From the NCBI GenBank assembly GCA_049282355.1, contig JBAPTW010000447.1, positions 1-14,846 of the forward strand: a stretch of DNA of 14,846 nt, in the 5' to 3' direction. This DNA comes from JAGTVB01 sp049282355. Lineage in GTDB: Bacteria; Pseudomonadota; Gammaproteobacteria; HK1. The first letter of the stretch is position 1; the number at the start of each line of letters is the position of its first letter. Under the pieces are notes generated by a model. It did no database searches and had not been told where the DNA came from. It saw nothing but the letters and a program-made list of their open reading frames with translations. The translations under genes and the position numbers were made by a program. Of the stretch, positions 13,723-14,846 are shown in pieces.

Positions 13723-14229
13723 ATGACGAAGGGCTACAACATCAGAGTGGCGGGACCCAGTGATGCGGTGGCAGTCACCGCATTGCTCGAAGCATCGTAT
13801 CCGGTCCTGATGAGCCAGGCCTACGATGAAGCGATTCTCACCCCAGCGCTGGAACTGATGGCGACTGCAAATCCCAGTCTCCTTGCATCGGGTACCTATT
13901 ACCTAGCCGAATCCCGAATCGAGAACCTGGTCGGTTGCGGCGGCTGGGCGCGCGAAACACCTGGCAGCAGTACAGTGCAAAGCGATGTAGCGCATCTTCG
14001 ACACTTCGCCACGCATCCAGCCTGGACAGGGCGCGGTATCGGTCGCTCCATTTACGCTGTCTGTAAGAGAGAAGCCCACTTCGCTGGCATAAAGCAGTTT
14101 GAGTGCTATTCGAGCCTTAATGCGGCGGGGTTCTACACGGCGCTTGGCTTTGACAACGTCGGTCAGATCGAAGTCCGAATAGGAGCATTTCTGAAACTGC
14201 CCGGCGTGCTGATGCGCCGCACCATCTGA
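13723..14229 (+). CDS. GNAT family N-acetyltransferase
   Basis: The 168-residue product has the size and layout of a single GNAT domain. IRVAGPSDAVAVTALLEASY (residues 7-26) forms the first strand and helix. HLRHFATHPAWTGRGIGRSI (91-110) is the acetyl-CoA motif A, with the pyrophosphate loop GRGIGR. FYTALGFDNVG (137-147) is the motif B region. The enzyme would move an acetyl group from acetyl-CoA to an unknown amine. ATG 13723 is chosen because the domain starts right after it; a GTGAGG about 12 nt upstream is a weak ribosome binding site. The frame stays open upstream to the edge of the 292 bp repeat, so the original promoter, and perhaps an upstream gene end, may have been cut away at 13659. 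Confidence 0.9.
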   Translation: MTKGYNIRVAGPSDAVAVTALLEASYPVLMSQAYDEAILTPALELMATANPSLLASGTYYLAESRIENLVGCGGWARETPGSSTVQSDVAHLRHFATHPAWTGRGIGRSIYAVCKREAHFAGIKQFECYSSLNAAGFYTALGFDNVGQIEVRIGAFLKLPGVLMRRTI

Positions 14230-14337
14230 TCAGGCACCAGCGTGCGCCCCATCGCCTGACGCTACCCGACGCAAAGGCACACAGGCCTGAGTAGCTATTT
14301 TGAAATTAACTTCTGGATTTCTGTAAGAAACTGTTTT

Positions 14338-14354
14338 AAAAAAGCTTTTAAAGC
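14338..14354 (-). terminator. Weak intrinsic terminator after the radical SAM remnant
   Basis: On the minus strand GCTT and AAGC pair across a 3 nt loop and are followed by six T residues, starting 16 nt after the stop of the remnant at 14370. The stem is only 4 bp, so this is tentative. Confidence 0.3.
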
Positions 14355-14369
14355 GGATATCGCACCGCG

Positions 14370-14716
14370 CTAGAACATCCACCGATCGCGCTGTCCTCTT
14401 CGGTCGAGGCGCTGCAAGCCGAGATCAGCTGCCAATTTGCGCGCCCGCTGGTATTCCTCTCGGGACAAGGAGCGATCCAGTGGCGGGTTGGAATCGGCGT
14501 CATAGCAGGGGTGATACTGATCCATGAGATTGAGGTGGGTATCGCTGGAGAGCTGGTGAGCAATGAACCTAAGCACATCATGCGTCCCGGCGATGTCTTC
14601 GGGCAGCACGAGGTGCCTGACAAGCAGTCCGCGGCGAGCGATACTCCGGTTATCCAGAATTAAATCGCCTACCTGTCGATGCATCTCCAGGACGGCCGCC
14701 TGATTGACTTCGACAT
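14370..14716 (-). pseudogene. C-terminal stump of a PflX-type radical SAM protein
   Basis: On the minus strand the frame reads YVEVNQAAVLEMHRQVGDLI, then RRGLLVRHLVLPEDIAGTHD, then HLNLMDQYHPCYDADSNPPL and a final RWMF. These blocks are typical of the C-terminal third of the radical SAM proteins annotated as pyruvate formate-lyase activating enzyme-like (COG1313). The N-terminal part with the CxxxCxxC iron-sulfur motif is missing, because the frame is replaced at about 14717 by an insertion sequence end. The ATG at 14684 could start a ~104-residue stub, but that would lack the catalytic centre. Confidence 0.75.
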
Positions 14717-14725
14717 AGTTAGGAC

Positions 14726-14846
14726 TTACGCATTGACAACGGGTTGAAATTGTGAGTTAAGGCTTTCCATGTGAGGGATAATGGCTCGGATAAACGACGC
14801 CACCACACCGTTAAACAAGTCCCGCTGCAGGCGATAGCAGCTGCGG
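14726..14846 (-). CDS. C-terminus of a probable transposase, cut by the window edge
   Basis: On the minus strand a frame enters from the window edge and ends SFIRAIIPHMESLNSQFQPV and then VNA, with the TAA stop (14728-14726) lying in AATGCGTAAGTCCTAAC. That sequence looks like the terminal repeat of an insertion sequence, with the stop codon overlapping the IS end and abutting the broken radical SAM gene at about 14717. The IS family cannot be named from 40 residues. Calling it a transposase is inference from this position. Confidence 0.45.
   Translation of the reverse strand, partial: RSCYRLQRDLFNGVVASFIRAIIPHMESLNSQFQPVVNA

Noticed and set aside
1..14846. CRISPR array
   Set aside because: No regularly spaced short repeats are present; the only periodic DNA is the coiled-coil coding region and the 14 bp tandem pair.

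Overview
The window looks like an accessory, rearranged part of a GC-rich Pseudomonadota chromosome, most likely gamma- or betaproteobacterial. The clues are an IS1182-type transposase, a FimB/FimE-like recombinase remnant, an orphan CheB-CheR-PAS sensor and a PAS-GGDEF-EAL protein. This placement is inference from protein character; no rRNA or tRNA marker is present.

Layout. The left edge (3-338) holds a fragment of an unrecognised gene. On the minus strand, 469-1731 encodes a protein with a C-terminal plasmid pRiA4b ORF-3 domain. Next comes a wrecked tyrosine recombinase (1892-2222, minus) and a 0.5 kb non-coding stretch with a dispersed repeat. Two large minus-strand signalling genes fill the centre: a 743-residue PAS-PAS-GGDEF-EAL protein (2753-4984) and a 1147-residue CheB-CheR-PAS protein (5270-8713). 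Both keep their recognisable catalytic residues. They are separated by 285 bp and a probable terminator, so they are probably two transcription units, but together they suggest a sensory module touching methyl-accepting chemotaxis and cyclic-di-GMP.

From about 8.7 kb rightward the DNA is a mosaic of mobile elements. A second copy of the dispersed repeat is interrupted by a dead IS1182-type element (about 9239-10740; transposase broken by a frameshift and a deletion). Then comes a 294 bp segment (10584-10877) that recurs at 13368-13659. The segment holds the IS end plus 137 bp outside the IS. Between these two direct copies lie a 109 bp duplicate of the recombinase remnant and a plus-strand three-gene cluster: an unrecognised 237-residue protein (11161-11874), an MbcA/ParS/Xre-type antitoxin (11894-12508) and a RES-domain toxin (12511-13143). 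The RES/Xre pair is a known type II toxin-antitoxin class acting on NAD+ or by ADP-ribosylation; the tightly coupled first gene is the least explained part of the window.

The right end carries a GNAT acetyltransferase (13723-14229, plus), then the C-terminal stump of a PflX-type radical SAM protein (14370-14716, minus), cut by the end of another insertion sequence whose transposase C-terminus runs off the window.
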